A DNA stretch of 64,000 bases from Pseudomonadota bacterium. Lineage in GTDB: Bacteria > Pseudomonadota > Alphaproteobacteria > Caulobacterales > Caulobacteraceae. Every line of letters begins with the position of its first letter. The first letter of the stretch is position 1. The position numbers and the translations under genes were made by a program. The notes under the pieces are model-generated. The model had not been told where the DNA came from. It made no database searches and saw only the letters and a list, made by a program, of their open reading frames with translations. Shown one piece after another: positions 55,074-62,044 of this stretch. The stretch lies in NCBI GenBank assembly GCA_018241995.1, contig JAFECT010000004.1, forward strand, positions 186,001 to 250,000, read 5' to 3'.

Positions 55074-55700
55074 TCAGGGCTTCGTCGTCCCCGAGACGCC
55101 GCCCGATTTCGCGCCGGCCTTCTCGTCGCCGGGCAGCACGTATTCGGCGCCTTCCCACGGCGAGAGGAAGTCGAAGGCGCGGAACTCCTGGACCAGCTTC
55201 ACGGGCTCGTACACCACCCGCTTCTGCTCCTCGTCCCAGCGCACCTCGACATAGCCCGTCATCGGGAAGTCCTTGCGCAGCGGATGGCCGGTGAAGCCGT
55301 AGTCGGTCAGGATGCGGCGCAGGTCCGGGTGGCCCGAGAACAGGATGCCGTACATGTCGAAGGCCTCGCGCTCGTACCAGTCGGCGTTCGGATAAACGCT
55401 GGTGATCGACGGGACCGGCTGCTCCTCGTCGGTGGAGCAGATCACCCGGCAGCGCAGGTTCTTGGTCAGCGACAGCAGGTGGCTGACCACGTCGAACCGC
55501 TCAGCCCGGTCAGGCCAGTCCACGCCGCACAGGTCGACGAGCTGCTGGAAGCCCAGCTCGTCCTTCAGCGTGCGCATGACCTCGACGATCCTGGCGCGCG
55601 GCGCGGTCAGGTTCAGCTCGCCATGGGCCAGCTCGACCACCACGTCCTTGTGCTTGGCCCGAACCGCCTTGCCGAGCGCGGTGAGTTCCTTGGTGCTCAT
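55074..55700 (-). CDS. nuoC: NADH-quinone oxidoreductase subunit C
   Basis: 30-kDa-type peripheral subunit, 208 residues. [20 protein letters not shown] and [30 protein letters not shown] are signatures. It starts 12 nt after nuoB and is not fused to nuoD. Confidence 0.97.
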   Translation of the reverse strand: MSTKELTALGKAVRAKHKDVVVELAHGELNLTAPRARIVEVMRTLKDELGFQQLVDLCGVDWPDRAERFDVVSHLLSLTKNLRCRVICSTDEEQPVPSITSVYPNADWYEREAFDMYGILFSGHPDLRRILTDYGFTGHPLRKDFPMTGYVEVRWDEEQKRVVYEPVKLVQEFRAFDFLSPWEGAEYVLPGDEKAGAKSGGVSGTTKP

Positions 55701-55712
55701 CGAACCACGCCC

Positions 55713-56297
55713 CTAGCGAACGATGTCGCCTTCGCGACGGATCTTCTTCTGCAGCTGCAGCACGCCGTAAACCAGCGCCTCGGCCGTCGGCGGGCAGCCC
55801 GGCACATAGACGTCCACCGGCACCACGCGGTCGCAGCCGCGCACCACGGAATAGCTGTAGTGATAGTAGCCGCCCCCGTTGGCGCAGCTGCCCATGGAGA
55901 TGACGTAGCGCGGCTCCGGCATCTGGTCGTAGACCTTGCGCAGCGCCGGGGCCATCTTGTTGCAGAGCGTGCCGGCCACGATCATCACGTCCGACTGGCG
56001 CGGCGAGGCGCGCGGCGCGAAGCCGAAGCGCTCCAGATCATAGCGCGGCATGGACGCCTGCATCATCTCGACCGCGCAGCAGGCCAGGCCGAAGGTCATC
56101 CACATGAGCGAGCCCGTGCGCGCCCAGGTGATCACGTCGTCGGCGGCGGCGACCACGAAGCCCTTGTCGGTGATCTCGGCCGAGACCTGCTCGAAGAAGC
56201 GGTCGTGGACCTTGGGGTCATAGCCTTCGACGGCGACGCGCCCGGCCGCTCCGGCCGGGACGATCAGGCCTGAGGGAGTCTTCTGATTCACTCCCAT
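55713..56297 (-). CDS. nuoB: NADH-quinone oxidoreductase subunit B
   Basis: Subunit carrying cluster N2 next to the quinone site. The ATG at 56297 gives 194 residues and overlaps nuoA by 10 nt; a GTG at 56291 with a 4-nt overlap is an alternative. The cluster cysteines are in [19 protein letters not shown] and [24 protein letters not shown] precedes the first pair, as usual. Confidence 0.97.
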   Translation of the reverse strand: MGVNQKTPSGLIVPAGAAGRVAVEGYDPKVHDRFFEQVSAEITDKGFVVAAADDVITWARTGSLMWMTFGLACCAVEMMQASMPRYDLERFGFAPRASPRQSDVMIVAGTLCNKMAPALRKVYDQMPEPRYVISMGSCANGGGYYHYSYSVVRGCDRVVPVDVYVPGCPPTAEALVYGVLQLQKKIRREGDIVR

Positions 56298-56665
56298 TCC
56301 AGGGCGCCTTTCTTCCACTCGTAGATGAATCCGACCGTCAGCACGCCCAGGAACACCATCATCGAGACGAAGGCGTAGACCATCTTGTCGTGCGGCATGC
56401 CGAACAGCGACACGGCCCAGGGGAACAGGAACGCCACTTCCAGGTCGAAGATGATGAACAGGATCGAGACCAGGTAGAACCGGACGTCGAACTTCATCCG
56501 CGCGTCGTCGAAGGCGTTGAAGCCGCACTCGTAGGCGGAGTTCTTCTCGGCGTCAGGCGCGCTGGGCGCCATGACCGCCGCGGCGATCATGAAGCCGAGA
56601 CCAAGGACGGTCGCGATCGCGAAGAAGATCACGATCGGCAGGTACTGCAGCAGGAACGCATTCAT
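56288..56665 (-). CDS. nuoA: NADH-quinone oxidoreductase subunit A
   Basis: First gene of the complex I operon, 125 residues with three membrane helices. [26 protein letters not shown] is split by the conserved loop with its Cys, and [16 protein letters not shown] is the strongest signature. A GAGCGAGG site lies about 9 nt upstream of the ATG. Confidence 0.97.
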   Translation of the reverse strand: MNAFLLQYLPIVIFFAIATVLGLGFMIAAAVMAPSAPDAEKNSAYECGFNAFDDARMKFDVRFYLVSILFIIFDLEVAFLFPWAVSLFGMPHDKMVYAFVSMMVFLGVLTVGFIYEWKKGALEWE

Positions 56666-56679
56666 TGATGGGCCTCGCT

Positions 56680-56739
56680 CCGCGCCGGGGAGCGCGGCGG
56701 AATCGGGGTCCTTCTAGACCACGGTTCGGCCGGGTTCAA
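56680..56739 (-). promoter_or_regulatory. Probable nuo operon promoter
   Basis: On the minus strand, TTGAAC (56734-56739) and TCTAGA (56713-56718) are 15 nt apart. This resembles the Caulobacter-type promoter (TTGACGS, 10-14 nt, GCTANAWC). The segment TCTAGAAGGACCCCGATTC (56700-56718) recurs upstream of nuoJ. A small hairpin CCGCGC/GCGCGG (56680-56697) lies in the leader just before the ribosome site. Confidence 0.45.
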
Positions 56740-56807
56740 ACACTTGCTGAGACCGGGGTTCGACGTTCTGACGCGACGCTCGGGAAGCGGCCTTTCGATC
56801 ACCGATT

Positions 56808-57506
56808 TCAGCCGCCCGACGGGCCGAAAAACGGGGCGATGATCAGGGGCGTCAGGTCCACCACCGTATGCGCGACGATGTTGGTCCAGAGGCTTTTGCG
56901 CCAAAGGAAAAGCACGCTGAACAGGGCGGCGGCGAATGCCACATTGACCAGGTCCGCAGGCGTGCGCCCCGGAATGTGCAGGGCCACGAACGCGAGGCAG
57001 GTAATCAGCGCCGAGATCCAGCGCGAGCGGGTGATCTCCAGGAGCCGCGCGATCGGGTAGCCGATGAACAGCAGCTCCTCGGCGAATCCCGAGGTCACGA
57101 CCAGGACCGCGCGCATCGCCAGAGGCAGGGTGGTGAGGTCGGCGTCCGCCGCCGGGGGTGTGGGCGCAGGCACGAGATGCAGGGCGACGGTGGCCCAGTC
57201 GAAGCCCATCAGGGCCACGGTGAAGGCTATCCCGGCGGCCACGCCCCAGCCGAGCGCGTTCAGCGTCGGCCGCCCCAGGCCGATGGAGGCCAGCGGCCGC
57301 TGCTCGGCCATGGTCACCCAAAACAGCAGCAGCACGCCCACGCCCCAGAAGGCGACGGTGGAAACCAGTCGTTGCTCGATCAGGGCGGCCGGCGCCAGGC
57401 CCACGGTGCGTAGCCAGATGATCAGCGCCGGCACGCCCATGGCGAGCAACAGGCCGATGATCTGGGCGACGGTGACGCTGCGTTTCGGGGCGGGCGGCTG
57501 GGTCAT
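56808..57506 (-). CDS. CPBP-type intramembrane protease-like protein
   Basis: A 232-residue membrane protein of the CPBP (CAAX protease/Abi) family with about six helices. Motif 1 reads EELLFIGYPI (E143, E144). The expected EExxxR arginine is isoleucine at 148. Motif 2 is FVALH, and motif 3 is NIVAHTVVD. The missing arginine may mean altered or lost activity. It is upstream of nuoA on the same strand with 142 nt between. Substrate unknown. Confidence 0.85.
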   Translation of the reverse strand: MTQPPAPKRSVTVAQIIGLLLAMGVPALIIWLRTVGLAPAALIEQRLVSTVAFWGVGVLLLFWVTMAEQRPLASIGLGRPTLNALGWGVAAGIAFTVALMGFDWATVALHLVPAPTPPAADADLTTLPLAMRAVLVVTSGFAEELLFIGYPIARLLEITRSRWISALITCLAFVALHIPGRTPADLVNVAFAAALFSVLFLWRKSLWTNIVAHTVVDLTPLIIAPFFGPSGG

Positions 57507-57645
57507 GAGGGTACGAGTCGGGCCAGTCTAGTCCAACATCCTTGGAACGGCATTGCACTCCCCCTTCGCCCGGCGAAGCGACGCACCGACGGTGATGTCC
57601 GAAAACCGCGAGCGCGCGGTCGGCGGCCATGCCAGACTCACGGCC

Positions 57646-59160
57646 ATGGACCTGTTCGAGCCCGAGGCCTGTTATCGCGCCATCCAGACCCGCGACGCCC
57701 GTTTCGACGGGCGGCTCTATGTCGGCGTGACCTCGACGGGAATCTATTGCCGGCCGGTCTGCCCCGCGCGCACGCCCAAGGCCGAGAACTGCCGCTTCTA
57801 TCCTTCCGCGGCCGCCGCCCAGGACGCGGGGTTCCGCCCCTGCCTGCGCTGCCGACCCGAGACGGCGCCCGACCTCGCCTCCTGGCGCGGCGCCTCGAAC
57901 ACCGTTTCGCGCGCCCTGGCCCTGATCGCCGAGGGCGGGCTGGACGACGAGGCCGGGGTCGACGACCTGGCCGAAAGGCTGGGCCTGGGCGGCCGACAAC
58001 TCAGGCGGCTGTTCAAGCAGCACCTGGGCGCCTCTCCCATCGCCGTGGCCCAGACGCGGCGCGTGCTGTTCGCCAACCAGCTGATCCAGGAAACGGCCTT
58101 GAGCATGGCCGAGGTGGCCCTCGCCTCGGGCTTCGGCAGCGTGCGCCGTTTCAACGAGACCTTCCAGGCTCTGTATCGCCGCCCGCCCGGCGAACTGCGC
58201 CGGCAGGCCCGCGCCTCCGCTGCGGTAAAGCCGGGCGATCCGACCGCTACGCTCAGGCTCAGCTACCGCCCGCCCTACGACTGGAACGCCATGCTGGCGT
58301 TCCTGGCCGCACGCACCATCGAGGGCATCGACCAGGTCGAAGGGGGCGCCTACCGCCGCACCTTCAACCAGGACGGCCATTTGGGGCGGGTCGAGGTCAC
58401 GCGCCTGCCTGAACGCTCGGCGCTCCAGGTCGCGATCACCGTCGGCGATGTGCGAGCCCTGCCCGGCGTCGTGGCCCGCGTGCGGCGCGTATTCGACCTG
58501 GGCGCCGACATCGAGACCATCGACGCGCACCTGGCCCGCGATCCCTTGCTGGCGCCCCTGGTGGCCGCGCGGCCGGGCCTGAGGGCGCCCGGCGGCTGGG
58601 ACGGGTTCGAGCTGGCCATCCGCGCCGTGCTGGGCCAGCAGGTCACCGTCGTGGCCGCGCGCCGGCTGGCGTCCAGGCTGATCGAGATCTGCGGCCGACC
58701 CCTGCCCCCTGAGACCGCCCTGCCCCCGGCCTTGGTCCGCGCCTTCCCGAGCGCCGCCGATGTGGCCGAGGCCGACCTGTCCAGCCTCGGCATGCCCGGC
58801 GCCCGGCGCGCCACCTTGAAGGCCCTGGCGGTCGCCGCGCGCGACGACGCCCAGCTGTTCCGCCCCTTCGGCTCCATCGAAGCCGCGATCGCGCGATTGA
58901 AGGCCATCCCCGGCATCGGCGAATGGACCGCCCATTACGTTGCGCTCCGGGCGCTGCGCGAAACCGACGCCTTTCCGGCCTCCGACATCGGCCTGTTGCG
59001 CGGCGCCACGGGGGCGGACGGCGAACGACCCAGCCCCAAGGCCTTGCTTGACCGCGCCGAGCCCTGGCGGCCCTGGCGCGCCTATGCCGCCCAGCACCTG
59101 TGGGCCGCCGACCCGGCCGATCCCTCCGCCCAGAAGCCGAAGAAGGCGTCCAATGCCTAA
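57646..59160 (+). CDS. Ada/AlkA bifunctional alkylation-repair protein
   Basis: The ATG at 57646 gives 504 residues (MDLFEPEACYRAIQTRDARF); earlier starts at 57553 or 57595 are open but unconserved. The N-terminal Ada domain has zinc cysteines C35, C39, C66 and C69, with the same spacing as E. coli Ada 38/42/69/72. An AraC-type helix-turn-helix (about 85-185) and a 3-methyladenine DNA glycosylase (AlkA) domain follow (FELAIRAVLGQQVTVVAARR, then IPGIGEWTAHYVALRA). The last Asp, in PASDIGLLRG, is catalytic. It senses methyl-phosphotriesters, activates genes and removes alkylated bases. Confidence 0.94.
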   Translation: MDLFEPEACYRAIQTRDARFDGRLYVGVTSTGIYCRPVCPARTPKAENCRFYPSAAAAQDAGFRPCLRCRPETAPDLASWRGASNTVSRALALIAEGGLDDEAGVDDLAERLGLGGRQLRRLFKQHLGASPIAVAQTRRVLFANQLIQETALSMAEVALASGFGSVRRFNETFQALYRRPPGELRRQARASAAVKPGDPTATLRLSYRPPYDWNAMLAFLAARTIEGIDQVEGGAYRRTFNQDGHLGRVEVTRLPERSALQVAITVGDVRALPGVVARVRRVFDLGADIETIDAHLARDPLLAPLVAARPGLRAPGGWDGFELAIRAVLGQQVTVVAARRLASRLIEICGRPLPPETALPPALVRAFPSAADVAEADLSSLGMPGARRATLKALAVAARDDAQLFRPFGSIEAAIARLKAIPGIGEWTAHYVALRALRETDAFPASDIGLLRGATGADGERPSPKALLDRAEPWRPWRAYAAQHLWAADPADPSAQKPKKASNA

Positions 59161-59752
59161 GCCCGCGGCGCAGCCGCTCGAAATCCTGATCGACCGGGTC
59201 GACACGCCCGTCGGCGAGCTGATCGTCGTAGCCGATCGCAAAGGCGCGCTGCGCGCCGTCGACTGGACCGACCATGAGGAGCGCATGCGCCGCCTGCTGC
59301 GCCTGCACTATGGCGAGCGGGGCTGGACCCTGACCCGCGCCACCGATCCCTCCGGCCTGTCTAGCCTGATGCGCCGCTATTTCTCGGGCGAGATCGGGGT
59401 GATCGACGATCTGGCGACCGCCACCGCCGGCACGGCCTTTCAACGTCAAGTCTGGGAGGCTCTGCGCGCCGTTCCGGCCGGCGAGACCATCTCCTATGCC
59501 GAGCTCGCCCGCCGCATCGGCCGGCCGGCGGCGGTGCGCGCCGTGGGCCTCGCCAACGGGGCCAATCCGGTCGGGGTGGTCGTGCCCTGCCATCGCGTCG
59601 TGGGCTCGAACGGGAGCCTCACCGGCTACGGCGGCGGACTGGAGCGCAAGCGCTGGCTTCTGGCCCACGAGGCGGCCGCCGCGACGCAAGCTGCGATCCA
59701 GGCTGCGACCCAGGCTGCGACAATGTCGGAAAAGCCATTGAAGCGTGCTTGA
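59153..59752 (+). CDS. ogt: Methylated-DNA--[protein]-cysteine S-methyltransferase
   Basis: Directly removes O6-methyl groups from guanine. The ATG at 59153 overlaps the AlkA stop by 8 nt and gives 199 residues. The acceptor is C146 in VVVPCHRVVGS. AFQRQVWEALRAVPAGETIS and YAELARRIGRPAAVRAVG are DNA-binding signatures. The C-terminal tail is unusual: four degenerate AATQ-type tetrapeptides (residues 176-191) encoded by 12-bp repeats at 59678-59725, then SEKPLKRA. Confidence 0.94.
   Translation: MPKPAAQPLEILIDRVDTPVGELIVVADRKGALRAVDWTDHEERMRRLLRLHYGERGWTLTRATDPSGLSSLMRRYFSGEIGVIDDLATATAGTAFQRQVWEALRAVPAGETISYAELARRIGRPAAVRAVGLANGANPVGVVVPCHRVVGSNGSLTGYGGGLERKRWLLAHEAAAATQAAIQAATQAATMSEKPLKRA
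59678..59725 (+). repeat. 12-bp tandem repeat in ogt tail
   Basis: Four degenerate units, GCCGCGACGCAA, GCTGCGATCCAG, GCTGCGACCCAG and GCTGCGACAATG, lie in frame and encode AATQ, AAIQ, AATQ and AATM at the end of the methyltransferase. A minisatellite that could vary in copy number between strains. Confidence 0.8.
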
Positions 59753-59776
59753 CGGGCCTGAGTCGCTCCCCTATTC
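59749..59776 (+). promoter_or_regulatory. tRNA-Asp promoter
   Basis: TTGACG (59749-59754) overlaps the ogt stop codon, and CTATTC (59771-59776) follows after 16 nt. The tRNA starts 30 nt beyond. The -35 matches the consensus well; the -10 is weaker. Confidence 0.5.
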
Positions 59777-59806
59777 AGCGCGCCTCACGCGGCGGTTCGC
59801 CGTTGC

Positions 59807-59880
<74 letters not shown>

Positions 59881-59883
<3 letters not shown>

Positions 59884-59903
59884 CTTTTCTCCTCAGAAAG
59901 TGG
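59881..59903. terminator. Possible hairpin after tRNA-Asp
   Basis: CCACTTT (59881-59887) pairs with AAAGTGG (59897-59903). The stem includes the tRNA CCA end and lacks a long T tract. It lies between the tRNA and a convergent gene. A weak terminator candidate. Confidence 0.3.
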
Positions 59904-59907
59904 ACTT

Positions 59908-60426
59908 TCAGCCGCATCGCCGCTCGGCCACGGCGTCGGCCATGGCGCGCGCCTGGACGCCGTCCCGCGCCTCGCCGATCAGGCACGAGCCCGAGCCGTC
60001 CCGCGTCAGGGCGAACACCACGAGCCGCGGCCGGAACCCGTCCTTGCCGCCGTCATAGACCCCGACGCGCAGGATCACCGCGAAAGGCCGGAAACGCCCG
60101 CCGCTCGTGGCTCCGCGCCATTCCAGCGGCCAGCGGCCGTTGCGGTCGATCCCGAAATGCCCGTGGGTGTTGCGGCGCGAGCCGAAGCCGATCCCGAGAT
60201 GCGAAGAGTCCTGATAGAGCATCCAGATCGGCACGCTCTCGACGCCGCCGCAGCGGTAGAGCACGAAATCCCCGCCCCCTTCGTCAGGGTCGCTGCGCGG
60301 CGCGAAGTCCAGCATGCGGCAGGCGCCCTTGCCCAGGGTCTGGTAGCGGCCGTCGACGGGCGCTGCGCTCACGCTGTTCGACATCAAGGTCGCAGCCAGA
60401 ATCGCCGTCGGCAGACCGCGTTTCAT
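59908..60426 (-). CDS. Exported hypothetical protein
   Basis: A 172-residue protein with a signal peptide (MKRGLPTAILAATLMSNSVSA, cleavage near AAP). The mature part contains GRYQTLGKGACRMLDFAPRS, VLYRCGGVESVPIWMLYQDS and GSGSCLIGEARD. Four cysteines could make two disulphides. The C-terminal part (ARAMADAVAERRCG) is helical. No family is recognised. It is convergent with tRNA-Asp. Confidence 0.7.
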   Translation of the reverse strand: MKRGLPTAILAATLMSNSVSAAPVDGRYQTLGKGACRMLDFAPRSDPDEGGGDFVLYRCGGVESVPIWMLYQDSSHLGIGFGSRRNTHGHFGIDRNGRWPLEWRGATSGGRFRPFAVILRVGVYDGGKDGFRPRLVVFALTRDGSGSCLIGEARDGVQARAMADAVAERRCG

Positions 60427-60494
60427 CCGCCCCTCCCTGAGGTCGGGCGCAGTCTGGCTCGAAACCGTGGAAAACAGAAGCGGTCGAAGGCGCC

Positions 60495-61727
60495 TCAGTG
60501 CACCGGCAGGGCCTGGCTGTCGTCCGCGAAGGCCGGCGCGCGGGCGACCTGGGCATAGAGGGCCGACAGGTCGGTGAAGACGCGGTCCCAGGCGAAGCGC
60601 TCCATGGCCCGCTCGCGGGCGGCGAGCGACAGCGCCTCGCGGTCGCGTCCGAACAGGGCGTCGACGGCCTCGGCGAAATCGCGCGGATCGGAGGTCTTCG
60701 CCAGCTGGCCGACGGTGTTGTCCACGGTCTCCGACACCCCGCCGCGCGAAACGCCGACGACCGGTAGGCCGCAGGCCATGGCCTCCAGCACGATCAGGCC
60801 GAAGGGCTCGTTCTCGTTGGCGTGGACGAAGGCGTCGCAGCTGCCGATCAGGCGCGCCAGGGCCTTGGGGTCGCGCTCATAATCCATCGGGATCACCCGG
60901 TCCTCCGGCGGCAGGCCGGCGCCCGCGCCGATCAGCAGCAGGTGATAGGGCGCGCCCAGGCGCTGCACCGCCTGCACCAGGCCATCGACATTCTTCTCGC
61001 GCGCCGGGCGACCGGCGAAGACCAGCAGACGCGCGTCGGACGAAAGGCCCAGCTTCTTCAACAGCCAGGCCCGGTCGCGCCGGTCCGGACGGAAGGTGTC
61101 CACATCCACGCCCAGCGGGCGGCAGGCCACGTTCTCGATGCCGGCCTCGTTCAGGCGGCTGGCGATGAAGCGCGATGGCGCGACAACCTGGTCGAACTCA
61201 CTGAACACCTTGGCCCAGCGCTTCTGTACCGGCTTCTTGGCCCATTCGCCGAAATGCAGGGCGGCCAGGGCCGCGGGGTCGGAATGGCAGAAGCCCACCA
61301 CCGGCACGCCCAGGCGCTGGCCGGCCTCGATGGCGGCCTGGCCCGGCGTATAGGGATCGCCCGCCTCGATGATCGAGGGCCGCAGCGAGACCATCCAGTT
61401 GGACCACTTGCGCAGGTTCGACGGCCAGCGATAGCCGTCGCCGAAGGGCAGCTTGGCGGCCTTGATGGTCACGATGTCGTCGCCGTCGGCCATCGACTTG
61501 GCCCCGGGCACCACCAGGGTCTCCCGAACGCCCGGCCGGGCGTGCTTGAGCCAGGCGCGCTTGGCCGACAGATAGCGCTTCACCCCGCCCGAACGCGGCG
61601 CATAGAGCATGGTGGCGTCCACGAGATGGGGCCGGTCGTCCCCGCCCAGGCGCAGCTTGCGCACCGCCCGGTCGATGCGGAGCTCTTCGCCCCACAGGAA
61701 CTCGCGCTCGCGGACGTCTACGCTCAT
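60495..61727 (-). CDS. GT4-family glycosyltransferase
   Basis: A 410-residue retaining glycosyltransferase of the GT-B fold. VDATMLYAPRSGGVKRYLSA is the N-terminal acceptor-side loop, VFAGRPAREKNVDGLVQAV the start of the donor domain, and ANENEPFGLIVLEAMACGLP the EX7E motif that binds the sugar nucleotide. GAGG lies 6 nt before the ATG. It is cytoplasmic, probably acting on a cell-envelope or lipid-linked glycan. Substrate unknown, possibly a mannosyltransferase. Confidence 0.88.
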   Translation of the reverse strand: MSVDVREREFLWGEELRIDRAVRKLRLGGDDRPHLVDATMLYAPRSGGVKRYLSAKRAWLKHARPGVRETLVVPGAKSMADGDDIVTIKAAKLPFGDGYRWPSNLRKWSNWMVSLRPSIIEAGDPYTPGQAAIEAGQRLGVPVVGFCHSDPAALAALHFGEWAKKPVQKRWAKVFSEFDQVVAPSRFIASRLNEAGIENVACRPLGVDVDTFRPDRRDRAWLLKKLGLSSDARLLVFAGRPAREKNVDGLVQAVQRLGAPYHLLLIGAGAGLPPEDRVIPMDYERDPKALARLIGSCDAFVHANENEPFGLIVLEAMACGLPVVGVSRGGVSETVDNTVGQLAKTSDPRDFAEAVDALFGRDREALSLAARERAMERFAWDRVFTDLSALYAQVARAPAFADDSQALPVH

Positions 61728-62044
61728 GGAAACCTCACTCGAAACCCGGACCTGGGATCACGCCGAACCCTCGGAACGGCGTTCTCGTTCCGGCAAAGCC
61801 TTGACGGTAACGCTGTTTGCGGGTCGCTCGTTCGAAGTCAATTCGAATCTCTACGGGGATGTGACACTGATCCGCCTCGCGAAGGCCGCGGCGCCGGCGC
61901 CACGACACGTGCGCACACCCGTCGCCGCGGTGACGTTTCGCCTTGCATTCGCCGCAAAAACAAGAAAGTTGAGACCCGTCGCGGCAGGTCTCCTGCGTCG
62001 CGCGACGGGTCGTCGCCGGCCGGAGCCTTCGAGGGGTTTAGCAT
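61728..62044. other. Divergent intergenic region, glycosyltransferase / autotransporter
   Basis: 317 bp between divergent starts. It contains TTGACGG (61801-61807, plus strand) without a clear -10, two TTCGAA sites (about 61829-61846), and a strong hairpin at 61973-62011 in the leader of the plus-strand gene. No small gene with a ribosome site is seen. Confidence 0.5.
61973..62011 (+). promoter_or_regulatory. Strong hairpin in autotransporter leader
   Basis: An 11-bp perfect stem GACCCGTCGCG (61973-61983) / CGCGACGGGTC (62001-62011) is topped by a second 5-bp stem GCAGG-TCT-CCTGC (61984-61996), with a 4-nt one-sided bulge. It lies 33 nt upstream of the ATG at 62045. There is no T tract, so it is unlikely to be a terminator. 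Possible 5' stabiliser or protein/RNA-binding site. Confidence 0.6.

Noticed and set aside
56662..59286. 874-codon minus-strand frame opposite the Ada/AlkA gene
   Set aside because: No motifs; the Ada/AlkA-like gene and the CPBP gene explain the region.
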